In this document: piece by piece, positions 1 to 9,158 of the stretch
How the letters are laid out: every line of letters begins with the position of its first letter
Numbering within the stretch: the stretch's first letter is position 1
DNA from: an uncultured beta proteobacterium
GTDB lineage: Bacteria > Pseudomonadota > Gammaproteobacteria > Burkholderiales > Burkholderiaceae_C
Reading direction: 5' to 3'
Length of the DNA stretch: 49,876 bases
Assembly (NCBI GenBank): GCA_903845345.1
Contig: CAIMXF010000029.1
Coordinates: forward strand, 1-49,876
The notes under the pieces: model-generated
The model's input: only the letters and a program-made list of their open reading frames with translations
What the model was told of the DNA's origin: nothing
Databases searched by the model: none
Made by a program: the position numbers and the translations under genes

Positions 1-645
1 CGCGGCGTCGAGTACATCGAGGTGCGCTGCATGGACCTCGATCCGTTCGTGCCTGCCGGCATCGCGCCGGCCACGATGCGCATGATCGACATCTTCCTGC
101 TGCACTGCCTGCTCGACGACAGCCCGCTCGACTCGCCCTACGAGATCGCCGAGCTCGGACGCAACCAGCAGCGCGTCGCGGCGCGCGGCCGCGAGCCGGG
201 GTTGAAGCTGGAGCGCGGCGGCGTCGAGATCCTGATGACCGACTGGCTCAACGAGATCCTCGCCGAGTGCGGCCCGATCGCCGCGTGGCTCGACGCGCAC
301 GAAGGCACCGACGCCCACTCGCAGGCGCTGGCCGCGGCGCGCGCGGCGGTGCTCGCGCCCGACACGCTGCCGTCGGCGCGCGTGCTGGCCGAGATGGTCG
401 GCAGGCACGGCGGCTCGCACGACGCGTTCGTGCGCGCGCACTCGCGTCGCACGCGCGCGCACATGCTCGCGCTCGACCTGCCGCCCGACGTCGCCGCGCA
501 CATGGCCGAACTGGCCACCGAGTCGCTCGCCGAACAGGCGCGCATCGAGGCGGCCGACACGATGCCGTTCGAGATCTACCGCCAGCAGTACCTGGCGCCG
601 GAGCGGCTGCGCCTGCCGCGCGGAGCGCCGGTGCCGGCGGACTGA
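1..645 (+). CDS. gshA: Glutamate-cysteine ligase, C-terminal part (5' truncated by window)
   Basis: ATP-dependent ligase for the first step of glutathione synthesis, joining glutamate and cysteine through the gamma-carboxyl in the cytoplasm. The frame is open from base 1 and ends at TGA 643-645, giving 214 visible residues. The start YIEVRCMDLDPF and the following LFLLHC-like segment correspond to the conserved YIEVR(S/C)LD.(N/D)PF block of E. coli-type (class 1) GshA. The tail EAADTMPFEIY resembles the E. coli C-terminus. Roughly the N-terminal half, with most of the ATP-grasp-like active site, lies outside the window. It converges with the ABC permease gene downstream. Family assignment is firm; the rest of the gene cannot be judged. 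Confidence 0.93.
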   Translation, partial: RGVEYIEVRCMDLDPFVPAGIAPATMRMIDIFLLHCLLDDSPLDSPYEIAELGRNQQRVAARGREPGLKLERGGVEILMTDWLNEILAECGPIAAWLDAHEGTDAHSQALAAARAAVLAPDTLPSARVLAEMVGRHGGSHDAFVRAHSRRTRAHMLALDLPPDVAAHMAELATESLAEQARIEAADTMPFEIYRQQYLAPERLRLPRGAPVPAD

Positions 646-678
646 GGCCGCGCCGTCCCGGCACGGTGCGAGGCGGCC
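646..678. terminator. GC-rich hairpin between convergent gshA and ABC permease genes
   Basis: The arms GGCCGC (646-651) and GCGGCC (673-678) flank a second small stem, CCGT (653-656) with ACGG (663-666). This nested hairpin begins immediately after the gshA stop and sits in the 37-nt gap between convergent genes, where a shared terminator is expected. There is no T-tract on either side, so intrinsic termination is only a possibility. Confidence 0.35.
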
Positions 679-682
679 ATGG

Positions 683-2233
683 TCACGCCAGCCGTCCGAT
701 CGGCAGCGCCTGGGGCTCGCGGCCCATGCGCCACCAACGCAGCGCGCACAGGGCCACGGTGGCGGCGGCCACCCCGGACGCGGCTTGGCCGTCGGTCCAC
801 CAGTCCAGTCCGGAGCCGAACGCGATGGCACCCATCACCAAGCCGATGCCCAGCATCGGCAGCAGCGCGCCGAGCGCGGTGGGCGCCCCCGCCCGCGCCC
901 ATGCCCGCCACTGCATCACGGCCAGCGGCAGACCACCCACCGCGAACAACCACACGAGCCGGTTGAGCATGGGCAGCACCGGAACGTTCGGTACGCCCGA
1001 GTGAAGCGCCATCAACGACCGCGCGAGCAGCACCGCACCGACCAGCGCCATCGCGAACTGGCCCGTGAACTGCCACGCCAGGCGGCGGCTCAGCGCCGCG
1101 CCGCGCGGCGCCCCGGGCAGCAGCACCAGGAGCGCCTGCTCGCGCCGGGTCTGCTGCAGCCGCGCGTGCACCTGCAGCGAGTTGCCCATCAGGCCGGGCA
1201 GGATGCCCACCGTGGCGCCCATGATCATGAGCGGCACGAAATCGTGGAACAGCGCCGGAACGAGCACCGCGCCCAGCTTGAACACGCCCTGGGCGGCGAC
1301 GATCACCACGCCGGTGCACGCCACGACGGTCACGATGTTGGTCCAGTGCACGCCCGGGCCCAGGCCCAGCATCACGCGCGAGAACGCGGGGCTCTGCGGG
1401 CGCGCGAGCACGCGGCGCCACCACGCGAAGTAGGTGCGGCTCATGAAGCGGTCGAGCGCGCCGCGCTTGCCCGCGACGACCGGCTGCGCGCCCGTGGCCC
1501 GCATCTGGAAGCGCTTGATGCGATTGCGCCGCACCTCGTCGCTCGCGACGTGGCGCCGGCCGCCCGACTGGATCAGGCCCACCAGGATCACGACGGACAC
1601 GGCCGCCAGCGTGGCCGCGATCGCGCCCGGCTGCACGGCCCACTGGGCGCGCAGGCTCGCCATCAGCGGCTCGCGGCCCGGCCACTTCAGCATCGCTTCG
1701 ACCCCTATCGGCGCGATCGCGCCCAGGATCCACACCATCGGCCAGCGCACGGACAGCGCAAGCACGGCCAGCACCGGCGCCGTGATGGTCATCGTGAGCA
1801 ACGGCTGGTCGAAGCGCACGCCGACGAACAGCGCGACGAGGCCCACCGACCCGGCCCAGGCGGCGATCAGCGCCACGCGCAGCCGGGCCGGATGCGCCGG
1901 CACCAGGTGCGCCAGCACCGGCTTGTTCTGGTCCAGCAGGTTGGACACGGTGAGCGCCCACGCGCCGAGCACCAGGACGCACAGCGCCCACATGGTCACG
2001 CTCACGGCGCCATGGCGCATGTGGGCGACGAGCTGCGACGCCTGCGAAGGATCGCTCGGCGCCAGCGGGCCCACCCCCAGCTGCGTGAGCACGCTCAGGG
2101 CGAACACGGCGGCCGGCCCCAGCATTGCCATGAACACGATGAGGCCAAGGCCCCACAGCGAGCCGGCGTTGCGGCGCTGCCGCCACGGAGCGGCCAGCAT
2201 GGGCCCGATCGACGAGAACAAGGAGGTTGTCAC
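683..2233 (-). CDS. ABC transporter permease-like membrane protein
   Basis: Polytopic inner-membrane protein of 516 residues encoded directly after an ABC ATPase, so it is the probable membrane partner. Many hydrophobic segments are visible, for example LGLIVFMAMLGPAAVFAL near residue 30, a cluster at about 75-220 and another at about 300-505. No periplasmic binding protein gene accompanies it, which fits an exporter of the regulator-ATPase-permease (YtrA-type) class. The start is GTG, with a GGAG Shine-Dalgarno about 9 nt upstream, and lies 12 nt after the ATPase stop. The substrate cannot be told from sequence. Confidence 0.75.
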   Translation of the reverse strand: MTTSLFSSIGPMLAAPWRQRRNAGSLWGLGLIVFMAMLGPAAVFALSVLTQLGVGPLAPSDPSQASQLVAHMRHGAVSVTMWALCVLVLGAWALTVSNLLDQNKPVLAHLVPAHPARLRVALIAAWAGSVGLVALFVGVRFDQPLLTMTITAPVLAVLALSVRWPMVWILGAIAPIGVEAMLKWPGREPLMASLRAQWAVQPGAIAATLAAVSVVILVGLIQSGGRRHVASDEVRRNRIKRFQMRATGAQPVVAGKRGALDRFMSRTYFAWWRRVLARPQSPAFSRVMLGLGPGVHWTNIVTVVACTGVVIVAAQGVFKLGAVLVPALFHDFVPLMIMGATVGILPGLMGNSLQVHARLQQTRREQALLVLLPGAPRGAALSRRLAWQFTGQFAMALVGAVLLARSLMALHSGVPNVPVLPMLNRLVWLFAVGGLPLAVMQWRAWARAGAPTALGALLPMLGIGLVMGAIAFGSGLDWWTDGQAASGVAAATVALCALRWWRMGREPQALPIGRLA

Positions 2234-2245
2234 TGGGGCGCTCCT

Positions 2246-3127
2246 TCAGGCGGTCAGCGCGAGGAACAGGTCCTCGAGCGTCGCACGATCCACGCTGACC
2301 GTCGGCGTGGCCGCCGGCATCGCCTCGGCCTCGCGCCCGCGCGCGATCACGGGCACGCCCGCGTCGCGCGAGACTGGCTGCAAGTCGTGCGCGGCGACGA
2401 ATCGTTCGATGTCGGCCGGCACGCCGCCCAGGCGCACGCTCGATTCGAGCAGTGCGTCGAGCGGCGCGTGCAGCGCGATCTTGCCGCCGCTGAGGAACGC
2501 GACGTCCACCGCCACGCGCTCGAGGTCGGACAGGATGTGCGTGGAGAACACGATGGTGGTGCGCTGGTCGATGACCTGGTCGACCAGCTCGCCGAGGAAG
2601 TCGCGCCGGCCCGCGGGGTCGAGGCTCGCGACGGGCTCGTCGAGCACCAGCAGCTCGGGCTCGTGCGCCAGCGCGCGGATGATGGACAGGCGCTGCTGCT
2701 GGCCGCCCGAGAGCTTGCCGATCGGCTTGTCGCGCGCGATGTCCCAGCGCGACATGAGGCCGTCCACCTTCGCCGTGTTCCAGCGCGGATAGAAGCTGCG
2801 GAAGTACGCGAGCAGCTGGTCGGCGGTCAGCCATTCGAACAGGTCGGAGCGCTGCGGCACGTAGCCGATGCGCGCGCGGGCGGCGTCGTCGAGCGCGAGC
2901 GCCGGCTGGCCCAGCAGCGTCGCCTGGCCGGACGACGGCTCGCGCAGCCCGAGCAGCGTCTCGATCAGCGTCGTCTTGCCGGCGCCGTTGCGGCCCAGCA
3001 GTCCGACGACGCGGCCCGCGGGCAGCGACCAGTCGAGGCCGTCCAGCACGCGCTGCCGGCCGAAGGACACCGTCAGGCCTTGCAGGGCCAGGCAGGGGGA
3101 TGCGATGTCGTTGCGTGGGGAGCTCAT
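2246..3127 (-). CDS. ABC transporter ATP-binding protein
   Basis: Cytoplasmic ATPase of 293 residues powering the permease encoded next. Walker A GRNGAGKT is at about 45-52, the signature LSGGQQQR near 138-146, and Walker B LLVLDEP near 158-164, followed by the usual H-loop region (FSTHI). The ABC domain fills about 1-230; the last 60 residues are a family-variable tail. I chose ATG at 3127 because AGGAAGG lies 8 nt upstream inside the end of the regulator gene; an in-frame GTG at 3136 is the alternative. The three genes regulator, ATPase, permease are nearly contiguous and form one operon. Confidence 0.92.
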   Translation of the reverse strand: MSSPRNDIASPCLALQGLTVSFGRQRVLDGLDWSLPAGRVVGLLGRNGAGKTTLIETLLGLREPSSGQATLLGQPALALDDAARARIGYVPQRSDLFEWLTADQLLAYFRSFYPRWNTAKVDGLMSRWDIARDKPIGKLSGGQQQRLSIIRALAHEPELLVLDEPVASLDPAGRRDFLGELVDQVIDQRTTIVFSTHILSDLERVAVDVAFLSGGKIALHAPLDALLESSVRLGGVPADIERFVAAHDLQPVSRDAGVPVIARGREAEAMPAATPTVSVDRATLEDLFLALTA

Positions 3128-3128
3128 G

Positions 3129-3527
3129 TCATTCACCTTCCTGTTCGTTCAGGATCGTCTTGAAAAGGGACAGCGCCTGCGCGGCCGGCAGCTGCAGTTG
3201 ACGTGCTTCCTGCGCCGCCCGTTCGAGCGTCGGGCGCAGCAGGTCGATGCGGTCGGCGGCCGGCTGCGCGCGCCGGTGCTGCTCGGCGATCACCATCGCC
3301 AGCCCGCGCCGCCGCGTCACGAGCCCTTCGGCCTCGAGCAGTCCGAAGGCCTTGGACACGGTCATCGGATTGACGGCCAGCGCCTGCGCGAGATCGCGCA
3401 CGGACGGCAGCTCGTCGCCGGCCTTGAGCTGGCCGCCGGCGACGCAGCGACGCACCTGCGCCACGAGCTGCCGGTAGATCGGCTCGGCGGAGCCGGCGAC
3501 GACGGAAAAGAGGGAGGGATCGGTCAC
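3129..3527 (-). CDS. GntR-family (YtrA-type) transcriptional regulator
   Basis: Small DNA-binding repressor-type protein, 132 residues from a GTG start at 3527. The N-terminal winged helix shows the GntR hallmarks: PIYRQLVAQVRR, then GDELPSVRDLAQALAVNPMTV, then EAEGLVTRRRG. The C-terminal part is too short for a FadR- or HutC-type effector domain, which matches the YtrA subfamily that sits ahead of ABC transporter genes. AGGA lies about 11 nt before the GTG. An upstream start at 3581 would place coding sequence across the likely operator and is disfavoured. The stop is 1 nt from the ATPase ATG. Autoregulation of the operon is the expected role. Confidence 0.9.
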   Translation of the reverse strand: MTDPSLFSVVAGSAEPIYRQLVAQVRRCVAGGQLKAGDELPSVRDLAQALAVNPMTVSKAFGLLEAEGLVTRRRGLAMVIAEQHRRAQPAADRIDLLRPTLERAAQEARQLQLPAAQALSLFKTILNEQEGE

Positions 3528-3548
3528 GACGGTGCGTTTCCTGTCTAT

Positions 3549-3570
3549 GTGTATCGTTACTGTAATACAC
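3549..3570. promoter_or_regulatory. Probable operator for the GntR/YtrA-type regulator
   Basis: A 22-bp element with perfect 6-bp inverted arms GTGTAT (3549-3554) and ATACAC (3565-3570) and a 10-bp centre that contains the palindrome TTACTGTAA (3557-3565). It is AT-rich against a very GC-rich background. It lies about 22 bp upstream of the chosen regulator start, between the divergent regulator and DUF4240 genes. Position and dyad symmetry fit a GntR-family site controlling the transporter operon; binding by this protein is inferred. Confidence 0.55.
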
Positions 3571-3613
3571 CATGACACCACGGCGCAAGCCCCCAGCGCT
3601 TACGATGCACGAC

Positions 3614-4126
3614 ATGACCGACACCACCCCCCTCGACGACGACCGCTTCTGGGCCTTCATCGCCGCCGCCCGCGACGCGGCGGGCGACGACGTGGACGAC
3701 CGCGTCGGCGGCCTCGAGCAGGTGCTGCTGACGCAGCATCCCGACGACGTCGCCGCGTTCCAGGCCAAGTACGACGAACTGCTCGCCCGCGCCTACCGCT
3801 GGGATCTGTGGGGCGCGGCCTATCTGATGAACGGCGGCTGCTCCGACGACGGCTTCCGCTACTTCCGCGACTGGCTGATCTCCGAAGGCGAGGCCGCCTA
3901 CGAGGCCGCGCTGGCCGATCCCGACAGCCTGGCCGACGTGGCGCAGGACGAGGAGTTCGAACTCGAGTCGTTCGGCTACGTGGCCGCCGAGGTCCACGAG
4001 CAGATGACCGACGCGCCATTGCCGCGCGGCAGCATCACGGATCCCGCGTCGCCCGCCGGCCAGGAATGGGACGAGGACGAGCTGCCCGCGCTGCTCCCGC
4101 GCCTCGCGAGGAAGTTCGCCGCATGA
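3614..4126 (+). CDS. DUF4240 domain-containing protein
   Basis: Cytoplasmic acidic protein of 170 residues and unknown function. The segment FWAFIAAAR near the N-terminus, followed by Y..W.LWGAAY and then D.F.YFR.WLI, is the characteristic DUF4240 pattern; such proteins are often annotated only by that domain. ATG 3614 is preferred over ATG 3605 because a -10-like TACGAT (3601-3606) ends 7 nt before it, which would give a leaderless transcript. The stop overlaps the start of the GNAT gene by 4 nt (ATGA), so the two are probably translated together. No catalytic motif is visible. Confidence 0.8.
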   Translation: MTDTTPLDDDRFWAFIAAARDAAGDDVDDRVGGLEQVLLTQHPDDVAAFQAKYDELLARAYRWDLWGAAYLMNGGCSDDGFRYFRDWLISEGEAAYEAALADPDSLADVAQDEEFELESFGYVAAEVHEQMTDAPLPRGSITDPASPAGQEWDEDELPALLPRLARKFAA

Positions 4127-4596
4127 CGCTGCTCACGCCGATGACGCCAGCCGAATACACCGCGTGGCTCGCACAGGCGATCCCCGACTACGCGCGCGAC
4201 AAGGTGGCCAACGGCCAGTGGACGGAGGCGGAGTCGCTGGCGCGTGCGCGCACCGAGACCGAAGGCCTGCTGCCGCACGGGCTCGCCACGGCCCGGCACC
4301 ACCTGTGGACGATCCGCGAGCACGCGGACGGCCCCGGCATCGGCACGCTGTGGGTGGCCGAGCAGCATCACGGCGCGCGGCGCATCGCCTACGTGTTCGA
4401 CTTCCGCATCGCCGCGACGCACCGGCGCCAGGGCCACGCGCGCCGCGCGTTCCTGGCGCTGGAAGACAAGGTGCGCGCGCTGCACCTCGAAGGCGTCTCG
4501 CTGCACGTGTTCGGCCACAACGCCGCGGCGCGCGCGCTGTACGAGCGCCTGGGCTACGCGACGACCAGCCTGATGATGTTCAAGCCGGTCGGCTGA
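4123..4596 (+). CDS. GNAT-family N-acetyltransferase
   Basis: Predicted acyl-CoA-dependent N-acetyltransferase of 157 residues; substrate unknown. The acetyl-CoA-binding motif A appears as AATHRRQGHARRAF at about 104-117, matching R/Q-x-x-G-x-A, and the C-terminal HNAAARALYERLGY is the usual GNAT motif B region. An N-terminal stretch (PDYARDKVANGQW...ETEGLLP) is typical of a GNAT subgroup. The start ATG overlaps the DUF4240 stop. The gene ends 4 nt before the convergent S9 peptidase gene. Confidence 0.88.
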   Translation: MTLLTPMTPAEYTAWLAQAIPDYARDKVANGQWTEAESLARARTETEGLLPHGLATARHHLWTIREHADGPGIGTLWVAEQHHGARRIAYVFDFRIAATHRRQGHARRAFLALEDKVRALHLEGVSLHVFGHNAAARALYERLGYATTSLMMFKPVG

Positions 4597-4600
4597 CGCT

Positions 4601-6505
4601 TCAGGACAGCGCCACGCGCTCGATGTCGTCGGCCGGCGCGAAGCCGAACACCTGCGCGTAGAACGACAGCTCGGCCTCCAGCGTGCGCCGCACGGTGTCC
4701 TTCTGGCGGAAGCCGTGGCCCTCGCCCGCGAACTCGAGATGCGCCACGGCGATGCCCTGCTGGCGCAACGCGGCCACCATCGTCGCGGCTTGTGCCGGCG
4801 GCACCACCTTGTCGTCCAGGCCCTGGAAGAAGATCACCGGGCAGTTCAACCTGTCGGCCGCGTGGATGGGCGAACGCCCGGCGTACAGGCGCTCGCGCTC
4901 GGGCATCGGCGCGAGCAGGTCGGTGGTGTAGTGCGACTCGAACTTGTGGGTGTCGGCATCGAGCGCGCGCAGGTCGCCGACGCCGTAGTAGCTGGCGCCC
5001 GCCTTGAACACGTCGTGGAAGGCGAGCGCCGCGAGCGTGGTGTAGCCGCCGGCGCTGCCGCCGCGGATCGCCAGGCGCGCGCCGTCGGCGAGTCCCGCGT
5101 CGACCAGGTGGCGCGCGCCGGCAATGCAGTCCTCGACATCGACGATGCCCCACTGGCCGCTGAGCCGCTGCCGGTAGGCGCGGCCGAAGCCGGTCGAGCC
5201 GCCGTAGTTGACGTCCAGCACGGCGAAGCCGCGGCTGGTCCAGAACTGCGTCGCGAGCTTGAGCGTGTTGGTGGCCATCGCGGTGGGGCCGCCGTGGCTG
5301 ATCACGATCAGCGGCGGACGCTCGCCCGCGGGCAGCGCGAAGCCGGCGTTGCGCGGCGGGTAGTGGAACGCGTGCGCGGTGCGGCCGCTGGCGCCGGGAA
5401 AGCGGATCGCGCGCGGCACCGACAGCATCGCCGCGTCGGGCAGGTCGTCGGCGCTGCGCGCGAGCACGTCGACCGCGCCGTCGGCCAGCGAGAGGGTCGC
5501 GATGCACGCGGTCGTGGTCGGCGACCCGGCCTCGACGACCAGCACGCCGTCGGCCACGCGCAGCTCGGCGATGTCCTCGAACGGCGTCGCGATGGTCGTC
5601 GCCATGCCCGTGCGAACGTCGATGCGCAGCAGCCGGCTGATCGCGTTCTCGCGGCAGGTCGCGATGATCTCGTTCGCGTTCGCGAAGCCGTACGACGACT
5701 GCGCGAACACCCATTGCGGCAGGCCGAACTCGGCGTCCATCGGACACACCGGCACCAGCCCGTTCACCTCGAGCCGGTACAGGTTCCAGAAGCCGCTGCG
5801 GTCGGACACGACGTAGAGCTTGCCGTCCGGCGCCCACACCGGCTGGCACAGCGACTCCGTCGCGCCGCCGGCCACGCAGCGCGAGTGCACCAGCGAGCCG
5901 TCGTCGGCGAACGCCGCCAGCCACAGCTCGGTGCCCTGCCACGGCATGTTCGGATGGTTCCAGCGCAGCCAGGCGAGCCGCCGGCCTTCGGGCGAGACGC
6001 GCGCCGAGGCGTAGAAATCGGCGCCCTCGACGAGCGTCGCCGCGCCGCTGCCGTCGAGGTTCAGCGCGACGATCGTGTTGCGCGGCTCGCCTGCGCCGCC
6101 GTGGTCTTCGCGGACAGCGATCAGGCGCCGGTGGCGCGCGTCGAGCTCGAGGTCGGCGTGGCGCTGCGTGCCCTGCGAAGTGATCGCGACGGGCGCGGCG
6201 CCGCCGACCTGCGCGTAGACGAGGTTGTCGGCGAAGTTCGAGAACCAGACGGTGTCGCCGGCGGCCACGAACGCGCCGCCACCGTACTCGTGCACCCGCG
6301 TGCGCACGTTGAACGGCGCGGGCGTGACGATGCCGTCCTTCGAGGCGACGGCCATGCGCCCGCCCTCCTCCGGCAGGCTCTGCAGCCACAGCACGCGGCC
6401 GCCGACCACGCGCGGCGCCGACACGGGCCGCACGCCGGCGGCGACGCGGGCGGCGGTGATGGGCGAGGCCCAGGTGCCGGCGGGAGAGATCACGGGTTCG
6501 GTCAT
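4601..6505 (-). CDS. S9-family prolyl oligopeptidase / acylaminoacyl-peptidase-like protein
   Basis: Predicted cytosolic serine peptidase of 634 residues cleaving short peptides. The N-terminal two thirds have the repeat-rich look of a WD40-like/beta-propeller region (for example FADDGSLV, WAPDGKLYVVSDRSG). The C-terminal third is an alpha/beta-hydrolase: ISHGGPTAM forms the oxyanion region, GGSAGGY near 480 carries the nucleophile Ser, QGLDDKVVPP holds the Asp and EGHGFR the His. No signal peptide is visible. ATG 6505 is chosen because the preceding in-frame codons look unlike the family. It lies 34 nt after the histidine kinase stop on the same strand and could share its transcript. Confidence 0.9.
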   Translation of the reverse strand: MTEPVISPAGTWASPITAARVAAGVRPVSAPRVVGGRVLWLQSLPEEGGRMAVASKDGIVTPAPFNVRTRVHEYGGGAFVAAGDTVWFSNFADNLVYAQVGGAAPVAITSQGTQRHADLELDARHRRLIAVREDHGGAGEPRNTIVALNLDGSGAATLVEGADFYASARVSPEGRRLAWLRWNHPNMPWQGTELWLAAFADDGSLVHSRCVAGGATESLCQPVWAPDGKLYVVSDRSGFWNLYRLEVNGLVPVCPMDAEFGLPQWVFAQSSYGFANANEIIATCRENAISRLLRIDVRTGMATTIATPFEDIAELRVADGVLVVEAGSPTTTACIATLSLADGAVDVLARSADDLPDAAMLSVPRAIRFPGASGRTAHAFHYPPRNAGFALPAGERPPLIVISHGGPTAMATNTLKLATQFWTSRGFAVLDVNYGGSTGFGRAYRQRLSGQWGIVDVEDCIAGARHLVDAGLADGARLAIRGGSAGGYTTLAALAFHDVFKAGASYYGVGDLRALDADTHKFESHYTTDLLAPMPERERLYAGRSPIHAADRLNCPVIFFQGLDDKVVPPAQAATMVAALRQQGIAVAHLEFAGEGHGFRQKDTVRRTLEAELSFYAQVFGFAPADDIERVALS

Positions 6506-6539
6506 GGCGAGGCGATGAAGTGAAGCGACGGGCAAGCCG

Positions 6540-9158
6540 TCATTCTCGGTGCTGTTCGAGCACCGCGTGCACCAGCCCGGCCAGGCGCTCCAGCGTGTAT
6601 TCCTTCTGCAGCAGCGCGCCGATCTGCAGCTCGCCGGCCTGCTGGCGCATCTCGTCGGAGATGAAGCCCGACGTGACGATGATCGGCAGCCGCGGCGCCG
6701 CGCGCGCGCGCGCCGCCGCGAGCTCCATGCCGTTCATCTCGGGCATGTTGAAGTCGGTGACGACGATGTCGAACGCGCCGGGGTCGGCCCGCACGCGCGC
6801 CAGCGCGGCCGCCGGCCGCTCGAAGGTCGTCACCTTGTAGCCGGCGCGGCGCAGCAGGCCGTCGACCATCAGCACCATCGCCGGGTCGTCGTCGACGCAC
6901 AGCACGTGCTGGCCGGTGCCGGGCGGGGTGTCGAGCGCGCCGTGCTGCGACTCGACCGCTTCGTCGGGCGCGTCGCGCAGCGGGAACCAGAGGTCGAAAC
7001 GGCTGCCGACGCCGGGCGCGCTCTCGACATTGATCGCCCCGCCATGCACGCTCACGATGCCGTGCACCACGGCCAGCCCGAGGCCCGTGCCGTGGCCCAC
7101 CTGCTTGGTGGTGAAGAAGGGCTCGAACACGCGGGTGCGCGTGGCCTCGTCCATGCCCGAGCCGTTGTCGGCAATCCAGAGGTGCGCACGCGGACCTTCC
7201 CGCAGCGCGGCCGGCCAGGTGCTGGCGGCGTCTTCCTGCGCGGGAGGGACCGCGTCCTCTACGGCCAGTCCGACCTCGATGCGGCCGCGGCCGGCCGGCA
7301 GCGCGTGCCACGCGTTGGTGCACAGGTTCATCACGATCTGCTGGATCTGCGTGGCGTCGGCGCGCACGTGCACCGGCGCCTCGGGCAGGCTCACGCGCAG
7401 CTCCACCTGCGCGGGCATCGCGGCGCGCAGCATGTCCAGCGTCTCGTCGATGACCGGCTGCAGCGCCTGCGTCTGCAATTCCTGCACCTGCATGCGGCTG
7501 AAGGTGAGGATCTGCTGCACCAGGCTGCGCGCGCGCACGGCCGCGCGCTCGATCTGCGCCAGGCTCGCGTCGCTCGACAACCCGATCGCCGCGTCCTGCC
7601 GCGCGGCCGACACGTTGCCGATGATCGCGGCCAGGATGTTGTTGAAGTCGTGCGCGATGCCGCCGGCCAGCGTGCCGATCGCCTCCATCTTCTGCGCGTC
7701 GCGCAGCTGCATCTCGAGCGCGGCGCGGCGCTCCTCGGCCTGGCGTCGCTCGTTGATGTCGGTGAGCATGCCCAGCGCCCCGGATGCCTGGCCGGCGGTG
7801 TCGACGATGGGCCGCGTCGACAGCGACACCCACATCGGCGTGCCGTCCGCGCGCCGCAGCCGCAGCTCCAGCGTGCCGCCGCCGCCGGCGATCTGCGCGG
7901 CCAGCGCGACGCGGCAGCGCTCGGCCTCCTCGGCGTCCATGAAGTCGTCGATCGGCCGCCCGTGCATCGCTTCCTCGGCGACGCCCAGCCACTGCGGGAT
8001 GCGCGGATTGACGAACGCGAGCCGGCGCGACGCGTCCAGCAGCCAGATGCCTTCGCTGGCAGTCTCGACGATGCGGCGATAGCGCTCCTCGCTCTCGCGC
8101 AGCTCGCGCGTCATGGACTGCGCGGCCGCATAGGCGCGCGCGCGGCCGGTCACGAGCTGGTGCGTGATCATGGCCAGCAGCAGGCTCAGCACGACGCCGG
8201 CCACCAGGATCACGCTGGACGCGTTGCGTTCGTGCAGGCGCTCGAACTCGGGCAGCGAGCTCAGCTGCAGCGTCCACGTGTGGCCAGCGAGCGCCACGTA
8301 TTCCTGCGCCTGGAAGCGCGCGCGGGCGACCAGGGCCATGGGGTCGTCGCCGGGATCGGCTGGCAGGTCGGAGCGGTACATCAGCGAGGCCTCGCTGGTG
8401 TCGGCGCCGTCGTGCAGGCGCACGACCAGGCCCGGGCTCTGCTCGCCGTAGAGGGTCGACATCAGGTCGCCGACGCGGAACGACGCGCGCACCCAGCCGA
8501 TGGCGTTGTCGCGCCGCGCGGCGACGGTGTCGACGGCCGCGCCCCGGCGATACACCGGCAGGTAGATCAGGCAACCCGGCTTCGTGTCGGGGCCCGCATC
8601 GACATGCAGCGGCACCAGCGACGTGAGCGTCGCGTTGCCCGAGTCGCGCGCCTGCAGCATCGCGGCGCGACGGTTGGCGTCGGACATCGGGTCGTAGCCG
8701 ATCACCCGGCGATTGGGCACGCTGTCCGGCGCCACGAGCACGATGGGCGCGTACATCTCGCGCGTGCCGGGCGGGCGGATCGCGTACTCGGAGTGGCCGC
8801 TCATGCGCTCGTGCCCCACATGGTCGGCCAGTTCCTCAGGCTTGACGAGCAGCGAGAACGCGACGCTCTGCAGGCCCGCGGCGTCGGGGCCGGACATCAC
8901 GGTGTCGACGTAGGACTCGAACCCGAGGCGGTCGATCCCCACGTCGGCCGACAGCAGCCCCTGCACGCCGCGCAGCATCTGCTCGTAGTTGGAGATGCGC
9001 TGCTCGATGCGGCCGGCGGTCTGGCGCGCGTTGGCGTCGAACACGGCTCGCAGCCGCTGCTGCTCGCTGTCGCGCTCGTGGATGCACAGGCCGATCGTGA
9101 ACGCGAGCGTGATGGCGCCGACGAACAGCGAGATGAGTGGAGGCAGGGCGCGTCGCAT
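6540..9158 (-). CDS. Hybrid sensor histidine kinase (CHASE-PAS-HisKA-HATPase-REC)
   Basis: Inner-membrane hybrid kinase of 872 residues. Order: transmembrane helix at about 7-25, periplasmic CHASE-type sensor to about 300, second helix near 311-333, PAS near 350-475 (SEERYRRIVETASEGIWLLD), HisKA with H-box GGIAHDFNN (His about 501), HATPase with the N-box NLCTNAWHAL, DNGSGMDEAT and GTGLGLAVVHGIV, and a C-terminal receiver with VDDDPAM and phospho-acceptor Asp near 800 in VTDFNMPEMNG. Its ATG overlaps the stop of the solute-binding protein gene (ATGA), pointing to a joint sensory unit. No DNA-binding response regulator is nearby, so the output partner is encoded elsewhere or the receiver acts internally. 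Confidence 0.93.
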   Translation of the reverse strand: MRRALPPLISLFVGAITLAFTIGLCIHERDSEQQRLRAVFDANARQTAGRIEQRISNYEQMLRGVQGLLSADVGIDRLGFESYVDTVMSGPDAAGLQSVAFSLLVKPEELADHVGHERMSGHSEYAIRPPGTREMYAPIVLVAPDSVPNRRVIGYDPMSDANRRAAMLQARDSGNATLTSLVPLHVDAGPDTKPGCLIYLPVYRRGAAVDTVAARRDNAIGWVRASFRVGDLMSTLYGEQSPGLVVRLHDGADTSEASLMYRSDLPADPGDDPMALVARARFQAQEYVALAGHTWTLQLSSLPEFERLHERNASSVILVAGVVLSLLLAMITHQLVTGRARAYAAAQSMTRELRESEERYRRIVETASEGIWLLDASRRLAFVNPRIPQWLGVAEEAMHGRPIDDFMDAEEAERCRVALAAQIAGGGGTLELRLRRADGTPMWVSLSTRPIVDTAGQASGALGMLTDINERRQAEERRAALEMQLRDAQKMEAIGTLAGGIAHDFNNILAAIIGNVSAARQDAAIGLSSDASLAQIERAAVRARSLVQQILTFSRMQVQELQTQALQPVIDETLDMLRAAMPAQVELRVSLPEAPVHVRADATQIQQIVMNLCTNAWHALPAGRGRIEVGLAVEDAVPPAQEDAASTWPAALREGPRAHLWIADNGSGMDEATRTRVFEPFFTTKQVGHGTGLGLAVVHGIVSVHGGAINVESAPGVGSRFDLWFPLRDAPDEAVESQHGALDTPPGTGQHVLCVDDDPAMVLMVDGLLRRAGYKVTTFERPAAALARVRADPGAFDIVVTDFNMPEMNGMELAAARARAAPRLPIIVTSGFISDEMRQQAGELQIGALLQKEYTLERLAGLVHAVLEQHRE

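Noticed and set aside
785-3163. Large plus-strand frame opposite the ABC transporter genes
   Set aside because: His/Arg/Gln-rich shadow; the opposite frames carry the Walker motifs and clear membrane segments.
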